Origin: Hyphomicrobiales bacterium
GTDB lineage: Bacteria > Pseudomonadota > Alphaproteobacteria > Rhizobiales > Xanthobacteraceae
Length of the DNA stretch: 64,000 nucleotides
NCBI GenBank assembly: GCA_017305715.1
Contig: JAFKKG010000033.1
Span: 54,739 to 118,738 of the forward strand
Direction: 5' to 3'
Shown here: positions 33,204-41,868 of the stretch, piece by piece
How the letters are laid out: each line of letters starts with the position of its first letter
Numbering within the stretch: position 1 is the first letter of the stretch
The notes under the pieces: model-generated
Database searches by the model: none
The model's input: only the letters and a program-made list of their open reading frames with translations
What the model was told of the DNA's origin: nothing
Translations under genes and position numbers: made by a program

Positions 33204-34902
33204 GGGTTTCTCCCAGTTCTATTTCTTTGTTGGTCTCGTCATTCCGGGATGGTGCGCTAGCACCAGACCCGGAATCTCGAGATTCCGGGTTCGCGCTTTG
33301 CGCGCCCCGGAATGACGGTTCTTGAAGTGATGTTAAATCAGCCAACACGCGCCAGCGGAATAGCGGCGTGTCCGGCGCCGGCGCCAGATCCGGCGTCCAG
33401 CCCGTCAGCTTCTCCAGCGCATAGGTGTCCATCACGACGCCGCGCCACACACGATCGACGCGTTCGAGCGGCTGCCGCCGGGCTGGAATGTCATGCCACA
33501 GCGGCGCCCGATTATCCGGCTCGCGCGCAACGTAGAGGCCGGCGTGATCGCGCACCCACGCCATGCCGGGATCGCGAAAGCCCTGATATCTTCCCCGCTC
33601 GTTGATCTGGATGACCGGGACGCGGCCGTTGAAATACCAGCGCATCATCGCATAGGTGCGATAGTCCGTCGTTGCGATCCAGGTCGCGCCGGTCTTTTTC
33701 AGTTGATCCTGCGCCCGCGCCACCACTTGCTCATAGCCGGCCTCGCCGCCGACCGGATCGGAGCGGCCGATCAGATTCCAGGGGGCCGCGACATAATAGA
33801 GGAACACGCCGACCACGAAGGCGATGCCGGAGACGACCGCCACCCTCGCCCATTTGATGGTCGATTCGATCATCCATTCGGGCCAGCCCTCGCGCGGCAG
33901 GACAGCCAGATTGATCGCGCCAGCGGCAAATCCGGCCGGCCACAGGAACATCGGCCAGGTGTCGCCGACCCGAAGCGTCAGCGATTTCCAGAAGAAATAC
34001 AGGAACGGCACGATCACCGCGGTCGACAGCAGGATCGCGACCGGCTCGCGCGTGCGATAGCCGCGCCACGCCGTCAGCGTCACGCCCGACAGCACCACCG
34101 GCAGCAGCACGAAGCCGACAAGGCCGAACTGCATCCCCAAAAATTCGCCGACGGTGCGGAGCGACAATTGATGGGCCACGACCGCGCGCACGAATTGAAA
34201 ACGGAACGAGGCCCAGTCGTGATGGTAATTCCAGATCAGCACCGGCGAAAACACCATCAATGCGAGCAGCGCCGCCGCCCAGGGATAGGGGCTGAGCAGC
34301 CAGCGCCGCCGCCAATCCGGCACCAGCGCGAATGCCGCTACGGCAGGCAGCAGCATGACGGCAGTGAATTTCGACAGCAGCGCCAGGCCGGCGAACAGGC
34401 CGGCGGCGAGCCACCAGCGCGGGTCGCCGCTCTGGTGGAGCCGGACCAGCGACCACAACATCGCGACCGCGAGCGGGATCATCGCGGTGTCGGGCGCCAC
34501 CTTGGCCATCAACAGCCCGTAATAAAGCGCCGCCTCCGGCATCAGCAGGGCGAACACGATGGCGCGAAAATCATGGACGACGCGGCGGACGATGTCGGCG
34601 AGCAGCAGTTGCGTGACCAGCATCGCGACGATGCCGCCAAAGCGGACACCGAGATTGGTATCGCCAAAAATGGCGGTGCCGAACCAGATCAGCCACGCGA
34701 TGCCAGGCGGATGATCGAGGAACGCAAGCTCGCTCTCCTTGGACCAGGTCCAGTAGTAAGCCTCGTCGGTGCGCAGCTCGGTGAGCCCGGCATAGACCAG
34801 CCGCATCGCCGTCATCGCGGCGATCAGCGCCACGACGGCAAGCCATGGCGGTGCAGCATCGAGGGCCGGTTTGGCGCGGCGGTTATCGGGGGCGGTCGTC
34901 AC
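33142..34902 (-). CDS. ArnT-like/GT39 membrane glycosyltransferase, frame extended through a repeat, 586 aa
   Basis: About eleven transmembrane helices. The N-terminal periplasmic-loop motif TDEAYYWTWSKESELAFLDH with HPPGIAWLIWFG (Asp and His of the GT-C active site) is that of lipid-linked-sugar mannosyl/aminoarabinose transferases. The start is GTG 34902. The normal protein seems to end near FRWRVLADL. The following QEPSFRGAQSANPESRDSGS and beyond is translated from the family A repeat at 33238-33316, and the frame stops only inside the next gene. Likely transfers a sugar from polyprenyl phosphate to an envelope acceptor. Confidence 0.85.
   Translation of the reverse strand: MTTAPDNRRAKPALDAAPPWLAVVALIAAMTAMRLVYAGLTELRTDEAYYWTWSKESELAFLDHPPGIAWLIWFGTAIFGDTNLGVRFGGIVAMLVTQLLLADIVRRVVHDFRAIVFALLMPEAALYYGLLMAKVAPDTAMIPLAVAMLWSLVRLHQSGDPRWWLAAGLFAGLALLSKFTAVMLLPAVAAFALVPDWRRRWLLSPYPWAAALLALMVFSPVLIWNYHHDWASFRFQFVRAVVAHQLSLRTVGEFLGMQFGLVGFVLLPVVLSGVTLTAWRGYRTREPVAILLSTAVIVPFLYFFWKSLTLRVGDTWPMFLWPAGFAAGAINLAVLPREGWPEWMIESTIKWARVAVVSGIAFVVGVFLYYVAAPWNLIGRSDPVGGEAGYEQVVARAQDQLKKTGATWIATTDYRTYAMMRWYFNGRVPVIQINERGRYQGFRDPGMAWVRDHAGLYVAREPDNRAPLWHDIPARRQPLERVDRVWRGVVMDTYALEKLTGWTPDLAPAPDTPLFRWRVLADLTSLQEPSFRGAQSANPESRDSGSGASAPSRNDETNKEIELGETHELHSDHCRGAVDWRYRAAG
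33238..33316. repeat. palindromic intergenic repeat, family A, read through by the GT39 frame
   Basis: GTCATTCCGGGATGG...CCCGGAATCTCGAGATTCCGGG...CCCCGGAATGAC. Contains the perfect palindrome CCCGGAATCTCGAGATTCCG. It encodes the last part of the glycosyltransferase frame. The stop of the ancestral gene appears to have been replaced or displaced by this element. Confidence 0.85.
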
Positions 34903-35025
34903 GGCGCTTTTTGTTCGACTCCCGAGGGGGTGTCAACGTTCCGCGGAGCAAAAGGTGAATAGCTGGTGGAGTTGAAGGGTGTTCACCGGAGGCTTTAGGC
35001 AATATTATTGTCGCCGCCACATCAG

Positions 35026-36771
35026 ATGGACTGCATGGCCTCCGCTTCCCGCGAACAGATCTCCACCGCCCTCCGCGGCATCAGCCTCCGGCAGATCCGG
35101 CTGGCCAGCGGCGTGGTGCTGTTTGCCTATCTGGTCAGCCATTTCCTCAACCACGCGCTCGGCAATATCTCGATGGAGGCGCTGGCCAGCGGGGTCTATT
35201 GGCACACGCTGTTCTGGCACTCCCTTCCCGTCACGGTCGTGTTCTATGCGGCCTGCCTCGTTCACACCGGGCTCGGCATCTGGGCGCTGTACGAGCGCCG
35301 GCAATTCCGCTGGAAGGCGATCGAGCCGCTGCAACTGGTGCTGGGGTTGAGCATTCCCGCGATGGTCATGACGCATGTGGTCGGCGTGCGGCTCGGCTAC
35401 TCCCTGTACGGACTCGAAATCCTCTACCCGCAAGTGTTCTTTGCTTACTGGATCTCGTGGCCGGCGCTGAAAATGTGGCTGCTGTTCGCGGTCCTGGTGG
35501 TTTCCTGGGCCCATGGCTGCATCGGCCTGTATTTCTGGCTGCGCCTGAAACCGTTCTACAAGGCCGCCGCGCCCTATTTGCTGGCCACCGCGGTGCTGAT
35601 TCCGGCCGTCGCCATGCTCGGCCTCTATCAGGGCGGGCGAAATGTCGTCGACAATGACAGCATCGAATGGCGCGCGGAGAATCTGAAGCCCAATCAGACC
35701 GGCACGTCGGCCGAAAAGACCGTGTTGAACGACGTCACCGACTATCTCCTGATCGGCTATTGGGGCCTGCTCGTGATCGCGCTGCTGGCCAAGGGCGCGC
35801 GGGCCCTCCATGAGCGCCGCGGCGGCATGATCAATTTGTCCTATGGCAATGGCCGAACAATTCGGGTGCCTAAGGGCCTCAGCGTCCTCGAGGCCAGTCT
35901 GCGCCACAACGTGCCCCACGCCAGCGTGTGCGGCGGCCGTGCGCGCTGCTCTACCTGCCGCATCCGCATCATCGGCGACTGCCACGACCTGCCCGAACCC
36001 TCCGCACGCGAGGCTTTCGTGCTCGGCCGGGTGGGCGCCCCGGATCCGTCGATCCGCCTTGCCTGCCAGTTGCGGCCGGAGCGGGACCTCTCGTTCTTCC
36101 AGCTCTTCCTGCCGCACGCGGTGTCGGCGGATTCGCATGCCTCGAACCCGACACGGATCGGCCAGGAGCGCTATCTCGTCAGCATGTTCGTCGACATGCG
36201 CGGCTCGACCAAGCTGGCGGAAAAGCGGCTTCCGTTCGACACTGTCTTCATCGTCAATCGATTCCTCGGCGCGGTGTCGCAGGCGGTGCTCGCCAGCGGC
36301 GGACAGCCGAACCAGTTCGTCGGCGACGGCATGCTGGCGCTGTTCGGCCTCGCCTCGAGCCGCCAGGAGGCCTGCCGGCAGGCGTTGCGGGCCGCGGCGA
36401 TGATCGCGGCCAATGTCGACGAGTTGAACAGGTTTCTGGAACATGATCTGCGCGAACCGATCCGCTTCGGCGTCGGCATCAACGGCGGCGAGGTGATCGT
36501 CGGCGATATCGGCTACCGCGATCACATGGTCTTCACCGCGCTCGGCGACCCCGTCAATGTCGCGGCCCGGCTGCAGGACATGACCAAGACGCTTGGCTGC
36601 GAAGTCGTGATATCGGACGAGGTTCGCGTCACCGCCGGCATCGCCTCCGATGCGCTGCCGCAGCAGGAAGTCGCGATCCGCGGCCGCAACGAGCCGATGA
36701 TCGTCCGCAGCGTGGCGGATGCGAAGGAGCTGTCGGCGCTGGCCAGCGACGTGAAGGCCGCCGCGGCTTGA
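35026..36771 (+). CDS. adenylate/guanylate cyclase with 6-TM haem-type anchor and [2Fe-2S] ferredoxin domain, 581 aa
   Basis: Three modules. (1) Residues about 15-260: six transmembrane helices with several His (39, 43, 60, 65, 80, 117, 163), resembling dihaem-b anchors of succinate:quinone oxidoreductase. (2) About 268-365: a plant-type ferredoxin domain, Cys302/308/311 and Cys347 in ASVCGGRARCSTCRIRI and RLACQL. (3) About 385-575: class III cyclase with metal Asp390 (FVDMRGS) and Asp434 (FVGDGMLALFG), Asp508 in the purine-binding position and Asn511/Arg515 (ALGDPVNVAARL). The usual purine-contact Lys before FVGDG is Gln. Likely makes cAMP under redox control, as described for CyaC of Sinorhizobium meliloti. 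ATG 35026 is chosen; TTG 35008 is possible. Confidence 0.88.
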   Translation: MDCMASASREQISTALRGISLRQIRLASGVVLFAYLVSHFLNHALGNISMEALASGVYWHTLFWHSLPVTVVFYAACLVHTGLGIWALYERRQFRWKAIEPLQLVLGLSIPAMVMTHVVGVRLGYSLYGLEILYPQVFFAYWISWPALKMWLLFAVLVVSWAHGCIGLYFWLRLKPFYKAAAPYLLATAVLIPAVAMLGLYQGGRNVVDNDSIEWRAENLKPNQTGTSAEKTVLNDVTDYLLIGYWGLLVIALLAKGARALHERRGGMINLSYGNGRTIRVPKGLSVLEASLRHNVPHASVCGGRARCSTCRIRIIGDCHDLPEPSAREAFVLGRVGAPDPSIRLACQLRPERDLSFFQLFLPHAVSADSHASNPTRIGQERYLVSMFVDMRGSTKLAEKRLPFDTVFIVNRFLGAVSQAVLASGGQPNQFVGDGMLALFGLASSRQEACRQALRAAAMIAANVDELNRFLEHDLREPIRFGVGINGGEVIVGDIGYRDHMVFTALGDPVNVAARLQDMTKTLGCEVVISDEVRVTAGIASDALPQQEVAIRGRNEPMIVRSVADAKELSALASDVKAAAA

Positions 36772-36795
36772 TGACGGAGACATCCTCAACTGTCA

Positions 36796-36940
36796 GCCCG
36801 GCTCGACCGGGCGCCCCGGTGCGCCGCGACTTCCCGCTGCGGTCACTGGCGGCTCTGGAACACCGGGCCACCCGCCTTCGCGGGACAACTGAACATGTAT
36901 CCGCCTTCTCGCGCCGCTGATCGCCCGAGGTTTGCCGGCA
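36796..36940. repeat. composite repeat, family D
   Basis: Begins with hairpin GCCCGG-ctcga-CCGGGC, then a second hairpin CCCGCcttCGCGGG, and ends with TTCTCGCG...GCCCGAGGTTTGC. The same order (GTCCCGG hairpins, GGGACAAC, TTCTCGCG, CGCCCGAGGTTTGC) recurs at 63647-63835. The rest of the gap up to the acyltransferase gene (36941-37178) holds a 6-bp hairpin CCCAGC-taaac-GCTGGG at 37063-37079 and a GGGGAG ribosome binding site. Confidence 0.7.
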
Positions 36941-37178
36941 ACTCTACCGCGGGTTGCAGCACGCATCGGGCTTGCCCAGATTTCCTTCAATCAGAAGTTG
37001 CCGGGTCAATTTGTCGCATGCGGATCGCGAGATTGCGCTTGCCTCCAAATGCATTTTCACGGCCCAGCTAAACGCTGGGTTATTCAGTACACCGTTAACC
37101 CGCGGAAGATGCAATCGCCCCGATCGGCCTACCGGCACGCGTCAAGTTAGGGGGCCGTACTTTGGGGAGCGGGGCTGA

Positions 37179-38303
37179 ATGAAACCGGGAAGTGGTGCGC
37201 TCGGAGGCGCACGTATTGCCTTTTTTGACGAGATGCGCGCGCTCGCGATCATTCCGGTTGTGATCCATCATTATTACTCGCCCTGGCTCATTGGTGGCGG
37301 AGTTGGCGTCGGCGTCTTCTTCGGCCTTTCCGGATTCTTGATAGGATCGCTTTTGCTCGATCTGAAGGAATTCAATATCCGCGAGGCAACGAAGTTCATC
37401 TTCCGGCGCTTCATGCGCATCTATCCGACCTATCTCTTCACCGCCGTCGCGGCGATCATTCTCAGCGACATGGCCGGGAACCTCGAACGAAAGTCGGACA
37501 TCATCGCGGCGCTTCCCAGCATCCTCACGTTCACCGAAATGCCCAAATGGCTCGGATTTGGCATCGGCGTTATGTGGACACTTCACGTCGAGTTTTGGTT
37601 CTACGTGACACTCCCGATTGCGATGCTCATTTTTGGAAGGGAACGTGCAATCATCATTTTCGCCATCATGCTATTGGGCTTGGGAGTGCTTAGCTACTTC
37701 AGGGCCGACTTGGGACAATTCTTGCCATTACGCTACGGCATGGCCCTTGCGCCGGGCACACTCGTCGCGCTGGCGTGGAAGAAAAATTGGCTTCAGCATG
37801 TGAAGTTCGGGTCCCTTGGCTGGCTGTTGGTCACGGCCGTGGCGGCTGTCGTTTACCTGTGGACCCTTGAGCATAAACCATTTAGCCATTGGATGTTTCA
37901 GGTGATGGCGGCATCGCTCTGCGCCTGCGCCATGATAATCGCATTCCTGAATGACGATCGGCTGCAGATCCTGCCTTTTTCCTGGTGGATCGGGCGCATC
38001 TCTTATTCAATGTACCTCATGCATGGTCTCGTGATCGATTACGGCATCACCACATTGCCGATATCACCATTTTTGCCAAACTATGGCCGGGCGTCTCTTC
38101 TGTTCGCCCTGGTTCTGATCGTGGTTTCAACTCTATCGTTCCTGCTCATCGAAACACCCGGCATCTGGATCGGGCGAAAGCTGAGTGCATTGTGGTGGGG
38201 TAAATCGCAACCGCGTAAGCCGGACCAGGTTGCAGCACAGCAGCCTTCGAACGGCCCCTCGGTAAGCGGAGATAACGGTGACCGTGCACGTAACTCTGTT
38301 TAG
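37179..38303 (+). CDS. acyltransferase 3 family membrane protein, 374 aa
   Basis: About ten transmembrane helices with the family's landmarks: FFDEMRALAIIPVVIHHYY (catalytic-type His), GVGVGVFFGLSGFLIGSLLL and FIFRRFMRIYPTYLF. There is no periplasmic SGNH domain, so this is the short OafA/NodX/ExoZ-like form that O-acylates sugars of polysaccharides or glycolipids. Base composition is visibly richer in A/T than all neighbours, and it is flanked by a repeat on one side and 590 bases of non-coding sequence on the other, signs of horizontal gain. GGGGAGC precedes the ATG. Confidence 0.88.
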   Translation: MKPGSGALGGARIAFFDEMRALAIIPVVIHHYYSPWLIGGGVGVGVFFGLSGFLIGSLLLDLKEFNIREATKFIFRRFMRIYPTYLFTAVAAIILSDMAGNLERKSDIIAALPSILTFTEMPKWLGFGIGVMWTLHVEFWFYVTLPIAMLIFGRERAIIIFAIMLLGLGVLSYFRADLGQFLPLRYGMALAPGTLVALAWKKNWLQHVKFGSLGWLLVTAVAAVVYLWTLEHKPFSHWMFQVMAASLCACAMIIAFLNDDRLQILPFSWWIGRISYSMYLMHGLVIDYGITTLPISPFLPNYGRASLLFALVLIVVSTLSFLLIETPGIWIGRKLSALWWGKSQPRKPDQVAAQQPSNGPSVSGDNGDRARNSV

Positions 38304-38894
38304 TGCACTGTCACCAAATATTTAGTGCACCTCGTGCACAGTAATTGCACCATCAGGTGCATAGACGCCAGCGCCGCGGCGTCAGGACCACACGTCTTTG
38401 CGGTACGCCGTTCGTTATCGGCGCTACCAGCGTCCACCGCGACCCGTCCCAACGATCCTGGCGATCATGATGCGCCCCTCTGGCGGGACGGGATGGACTA
38501 ACATGTAGCCTGACTTGACATGATTTCCGTAAATCGAAAGTGATCTGCCCGACGGGTCGTAGCCCGACTCCTCAACTATGCGCGCTCCTCCCAGTCACGC
38601 GCGAGGCTATTCAAACTGACACGGATATTAAGTACTACCGGGCAGACTTCCTCGGCCTTCAGTTGGTCGCACAGCTTGTGATCCTCGTACATCTACGAAA
38701 CTAATCGAGCCACATCTTCGGTTCAGAACCCCCGCTCGCCCCCGCGCGGCCGGGGTTTTCCGATTCTGCTGCAACGCAAACCCGGGATACCCGTGCGAAA
38801 GCATCGGTTGACTCGGACTCCTCCGATGCGACACTTTCGCGCACCGAGTCTGGTGATGACCGGCTCGGCGGTACAAGCTTCGGAGGAAGCAGGA
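38304..38894. other. intergenic stretch with gene remnant, no intact gene
   Basis: Just after the acyltransferase stop, TTTAGTGCAC occurs twice within 40 bases with further GTGCA copies (38298-38362). On the minus strand a frame ending at 38424 reads YGNHVKSGYMLVHPVPPEG and ARIVGTGRGGRW with no proper start, a likely broken gene. A weak hairpin CCCCG-CGCGGC-CGGGG-TTTT lies at 38740-38759. GGAGGAAGC at 38881-38889 is the sorA ribosome binding site. No RNA gene recognised. Confidence 0.45.
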
Positions 38895-40094
38895 ATGCTC
38901 GATCGACGAGAGTTGTTGAAGCGCGCCGGCATGGCGGCGCTGGCCACGGGTCTGGCTTCGCACCGGGCGCTGGCGCTCGATACCGTGACGCTGCCATTCG
39001 ACAATGGCGAGCGGCCGCTGGTGAGATACCCGCAGAAGCGGCCGATGATCGGCCTGACCGAGCGGCCGCCGCAACTCGAAACCCCCTTCTCGATCTTCAA
39101 CGACGGCCCGATCACGCCGAACAACGCGTTCTTCGTCCGCTATCATCTGGCCGACGTGCCGTACAACATCGATCCGGACAAGTTCACCCTGGAGATCAAG
39201 GGCAAGGTCGATCGCCCGCTAAAACTGTCGCTGAAGGAGATCAAGAAGCTCAAGGCGGTCGAACTCGTCGCCGTCAATCAGTGCTCCGGCAACAGCCGCG
39301 GCTTTTCCAATCCGCGCGTCGCCGGCGGCCAGCTCGCCAATGGCGCGATGGGCAATGCGCGCTGGCGCGGCGTGCCGCTCAAGGCCGTGCTCGACATGGC
39401 CGGCGTCCAGGCCGGCGCCAAACAGGTCACCTTCAACGGCATGGACGGCCCGGTCAGCGACAAGACACCCGACTTCGTCAAGGCGCTCGAACTCGATCAC
39501 GCCCGCGACGGTGAGGTGATGCTGGCCTATGGCATGAACGGCGAGGATCTGCCGGTCCTCAACGGCTTTCCGCTGCGCCTCGTGGTGCCCGGCTATTACG
39601 GCACCTATTGGGTCAAGCACCTCAACGAGATCACCGTGATCGACAATGTGTTCGACGGCTTCTGGATGAAGAGCGCCTACCGGATTCCGGATACGCCCAA
39701 CAACAGCGTCGAGCCCGGCACCGCGCCGAAGGCGACGATCCCGATCAACCGTTTCACGGTGCGCTCGTTCATCACCAATGTGATCGATGGCGCCAAGGTC
39801 AAAGCAGGCCGCACCGCACTGAGGGGCATCGCATTCGACGGCGGCAAGGGCATCAAGGAGGTCGCGGTTTCCACCGACGGCGGCAAGACCTGGATGCCGG
39901 CCAAGCTAGGCCGCGACCTCGGCAAATATTCGTTCCGCGAATGGAAACTGCCGGTGAAACTCGACGCGGGCGCCCATGAACTGAAGGTTCGCGCCACCAG
40001 CAATGGCGGCGAGGTGCAGCCGATGACGCCGTTCTGGAATCCGGCCGGCTATTTGCGCAACGTCGTTGAGACCGTTCGCGTCACGGCGGCATGA
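38895..40094 (+). CDS. sorA: sulfite dehydrogenase molybdopterin subunit (SorA-like), 399 aa
   Basis: MLDRRELLKRAGMAALATGL is a Tat signal (RRELLK), as required for a folded molybdoenzyme exported to the periplasm. The sulfite-oxidase core has the Mo-ligand Cys130 in VAVNQCSGNSRGFSNP, the substrate region NARWRGVPL, LPVLNGFPLRLVVPGYYG and WVKHLNEI, and a C-terminal dimerisation domain with VSTDGGKTW. A monohaem cytochrome gene follows with coupled spacing, the SorAB arrangement. It oxidises sulfite to sulfate and passes electrons to cytochrome c. Confidence 0.9.
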   Translation: MLDRRELLKRAGMAALATGLASHRALALDTVTLPFDNGERPLVRYPQKRPMIGLTERPPQLETPFSIFNDGPITPNNAFFVRYHLADVPYNIDPDKFTLEIKGKVDRPLKLSLKEIKKLKAVELVAVNQCSGNSRGFSNPRVAGGQLANGAMGNARWRGVPLKAVLDMAGVQAGAKQVTFNGMDGPVSDKTPDFVKALELDHARDGEVMLAYGMNGEDLPVLNGFPLRLVVPGYYGTYWVKHLNEITVIDNVFDGFWMKSAYRIPDTPNNSVEPGTAPKATIPINRFTVRSFITNVIDGAKVKAGRTALRGIAFDGGKGIKEVAVSTDGGKTWMPAKLGRDLGKYSFREWKLPVKLDAGAHELKVRATSNGGEVQPMTPFWNPAGYLRNVVETVRVTAA

Positions 40095-40105
40095 GGAGAA
40101 TGGTG

Positions 40106-40417
40106 ATGCGATATCGGATTCCCACGACGCTCGCGATCGTTGCCGGTCTGGGGTTTGCTGCGGCCCACGCCACGCCGGTCGCCTTCACGCTTCCGGGCGA
40201 GACCGCCGCATTCCGGCCCGGCGCCAATCTCGACGTGGTGCAGAACAATTGCACCGCCTGTCATTCCGCCGACTACATCAAGACGCAGCCGCGCGGCGAA
40301 AAATTCAAAAAAGATTTTTGGGCCGCCGAAGTGACCAAGATGATCAAGGTCTATGGCGCACCGATCGAAGAAGCGGACGTCGGAAAGATCGTGGATTATC
40401 TCAGCGCGAACTACTGA
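40106..40417 (+). CDS. sorB: sulfite dehydrogenase cytochrome c subunit (SorB-like), 103 aa
   Basis: Signal peptide MRYRIPTTLAIVAGLGFAAA, then a single haem-c site NNCTACHSADYIK and a C-terminal ADVGKIVDYLSANY helix typical of class I cytochromes; a Met ligand is likely in the KMIKVYG region. ATG 40106 has GGAG at good spacing. A frame from 40091 overlaps the sorA stop but would lengthen the signal peptide unnaturally. It accepts electrons from the SorA molybdenum centre. Confidence 0.88.
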   Translation: MRYRIPTTLAIVAGLGFAAAHATPVAFTLPGETAAFRPGANLDVVQNNCTACHSADYIKTQPRGEKFKKDFWAAEVTKMIKVYGAPIEEADVGKIVDYLSANY

Positions 40418-40744
40418 AAATCGCCGCGGACGAAGGCGCGGGCGCGCCCGCGCCGTGCATCTATTTTGTGAAAGCACCCCCTCCCCCGCGCCCCGGCGGG
40501 GACGATTTTCGGATATTCCGCCCAACGAAAAACCGAAGCCGGCCCGGGTTTTGCCGCGCCAAATGCGCGCAAAATAGCCAAAAAGGCGGAAATACGGTGC
40601 GATATGGCGTATTTTTGCTGAAATCGCGATACCGTTTGCGCTACCCAGTCCGCCACAACCCGCGTATCCTGAGGGCTCGGGTATGCCGGTATGTGCGGGG
40701 ACCGGCCGCTCGTTTTATTTTTTGATTCCGCGGAGACGACGTGA
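40418..40744 (+). other. sorB 3' region and long cold-shock leader
   Basis: A GC hairpin CCCCGC-GCCCCG-GCGGGG (40484-40501) followed by ACGATTTT could end the sorAB transcript. The remaining 240 bases up to the cspA ATG are non-coding. They become AT-rich just before the gene (TCGTTTTATTTTTTGATT, 40713-40730), as in long 5' leaders of cold-shock genes. Confidence 0.45.
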
Positions 40745-40945
40745 ATGGCTAAAGGTACGGTGAAGTGGTTCAACCCGACCAAGGGTTATGGATTCATCCA
40801 GCCCAGCAACGGTGGCAAGGACGTGTTCGTTCATATTTCGGCGGTTGAGAAAGCCGGGCTTTCTTCGCTCAACGAAGGGCAGACGGTCGAATACGAAGAG
40901 ATCGCAAATCGCGGCAAGACCTCGGCCGAGAACCTCAAGGTTTAG
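40745..40945 (+). CDS. cspA: cold-shock protein CspA family, 66 aa
   Basis: One cold-shock domain: [20 protein letters not shown] with RNP1 KGYGFIQ and RNP2 VFVHIS, ending SAENLKV. OB-fold RNA chaperone that binds single-stranded nucleic acid in the cytoplasm. Standard family length. A long untranslated leader precedes it and a GCGCAAC/GTTGCGC inverted repeat straddles and follows the stop codon. Whether it is cold-induced cannot be told from sequence; many alphaproteobacterial copies are constitutive. Confidence 0.95.
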   Translation: MAKGTVKWFNPTKGYGFIQPSNGGKDVFVHISAVEKAGLSSLNEGQTVEYEEIANRGKTSAENLKV

Positions 40946-41083
40946 CGCAACCGCGCGATCGGCAACGTTGCGCTCTCGGAAGTAATCCGGGAGCCGGGCT
41001 TGAAAAAAATTTTAAAAAACTGTGAGCGTTCGGCGGAGCGAGCACCGTAGTTGCTCGTACTCTTTTTCAGGCCGTCCGGCCGC

Positions 41084-41740
41084 TCAATCTTCCTTCACCC
41101 ATTTCTCGACCGGCATGACATCCGGGGGCTGCAGATAGCCCCGCGGCCAGAGGTCGACGACCCACTCGATCCTGGTGGCGCGATCGACCAGCACCGCAGT
41201 GTTGTGCGGCGTCTGCAGCACCAGCGTATTGCCGCGATAATGGGGGTCGCCGACCACATGATGTTTCAACAGACCCCAATCCTGCAACACCAGTAACAGG
41301 CTGGTGGTGTTGCGGGTGGTGTCCCAGCAATCGTAATTGTGCTTGTCGTCGAAGTAACGGAAATCCGCTTTCGCCACCCGCTTGTTGGTGCCGAGGATCG
41401 GCCCCATGCGGCGGTCGAACCACACCACCGCCTTCTGCACCGCCGCACGCTCCGCTGCGGGCGAGGCACGGCCCGCCGCCATGATCTGCGTCAGCGCATT
41501 GCGATCAGCCGGCGTGAAATCGAGGATCTCGCGGCGCCGGCAGACGAAGCCGTAGCAGACCGTCATGGATTTCGCCGACGGCGGATAGATCGAGACCGAG
41601 GAATAGAGGTAGGCGATCGCCGAACTCATTTCAGCCGCGGCGCCCGGCGCGTTCGACAACGCCACGCCGACGATGCCGAGCAAGCCTGCAAGCGTGGCTC
41701 GCCCGAGTCTTCCCCGCATCGATCGATCGGCGTGTCGCAT
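41084..41740 (-). CDS. secreted hypothetical protein, 218 aa
   Basis: The N-terminal part (RGRLGRATLAGLLGIVGVAL...APGAAAE) is a signal peptide. The mature part contains TVCYGFVCRRREILDF, TPADRNALTQIM, FRYFDDKHNYDCWDTTRNTT and HHVVGDPHYRGNTLVLQ. Three conserved Cys and a Cys-Trp-Asp-Thr motif are visible, and the pattern vaguely recalls papain-like folds, but no known family is assigned. The open frame goes on to 42043, overlapping the Lrp gene; starts at 41758, 41740 or 41719 are all possible. Predicted periplasmic. Confidence 0.65.
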   Translation of the reverse strand: MRHADRSMRGRLGRATLAGLLGIVGVALSNAPGAAAEMSSAIAYLYSSVSIYPPSAKSMTVCYGFVCRRREILDFTPADRNALTQIMAAGRASPAAERAAVQKAVVWFDRRMGPILGTNKRVAKADFRYFDDKHNYDCWDTTRNTTSLLLVLQDWGLLKHHVVGDPHYRGNTLVLQTPHNTAVLVDRATRIEWVVDLWPRGYLQPPDVMPVEKWVKED

Positions 41741-41868
41741 GGTTCCTGCTGCCCGCATGACGGCCCGAGGATTAGCGCGCGCCTTTCTCGCTGCCAAGTT
41801 GCAAGACCGCCACCTATGGAACAGGCCACGGCTATTTTTCGCGTGGTGCGTTTCGGTCACGTCGGGCG

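Noticed and set aside
33493-34962. 489-codon plus-strand open frame
   Set aside because: Antisense to the GT39 glycosyltransferase; composition is Arg/His/Gln-rich and shows no membrane helices or domains.
35005-36789. 594-codon minus-strand open frame
   Set aside because: Shadow of the cyclase gene; no recognisable motif while the plus strand shows three domains.
38628-39146. 172-codon minus-strand frame over the sorA start
   Set aside because: Antisense to the Tat signal and N-terminus of SorA; no supporting motif.
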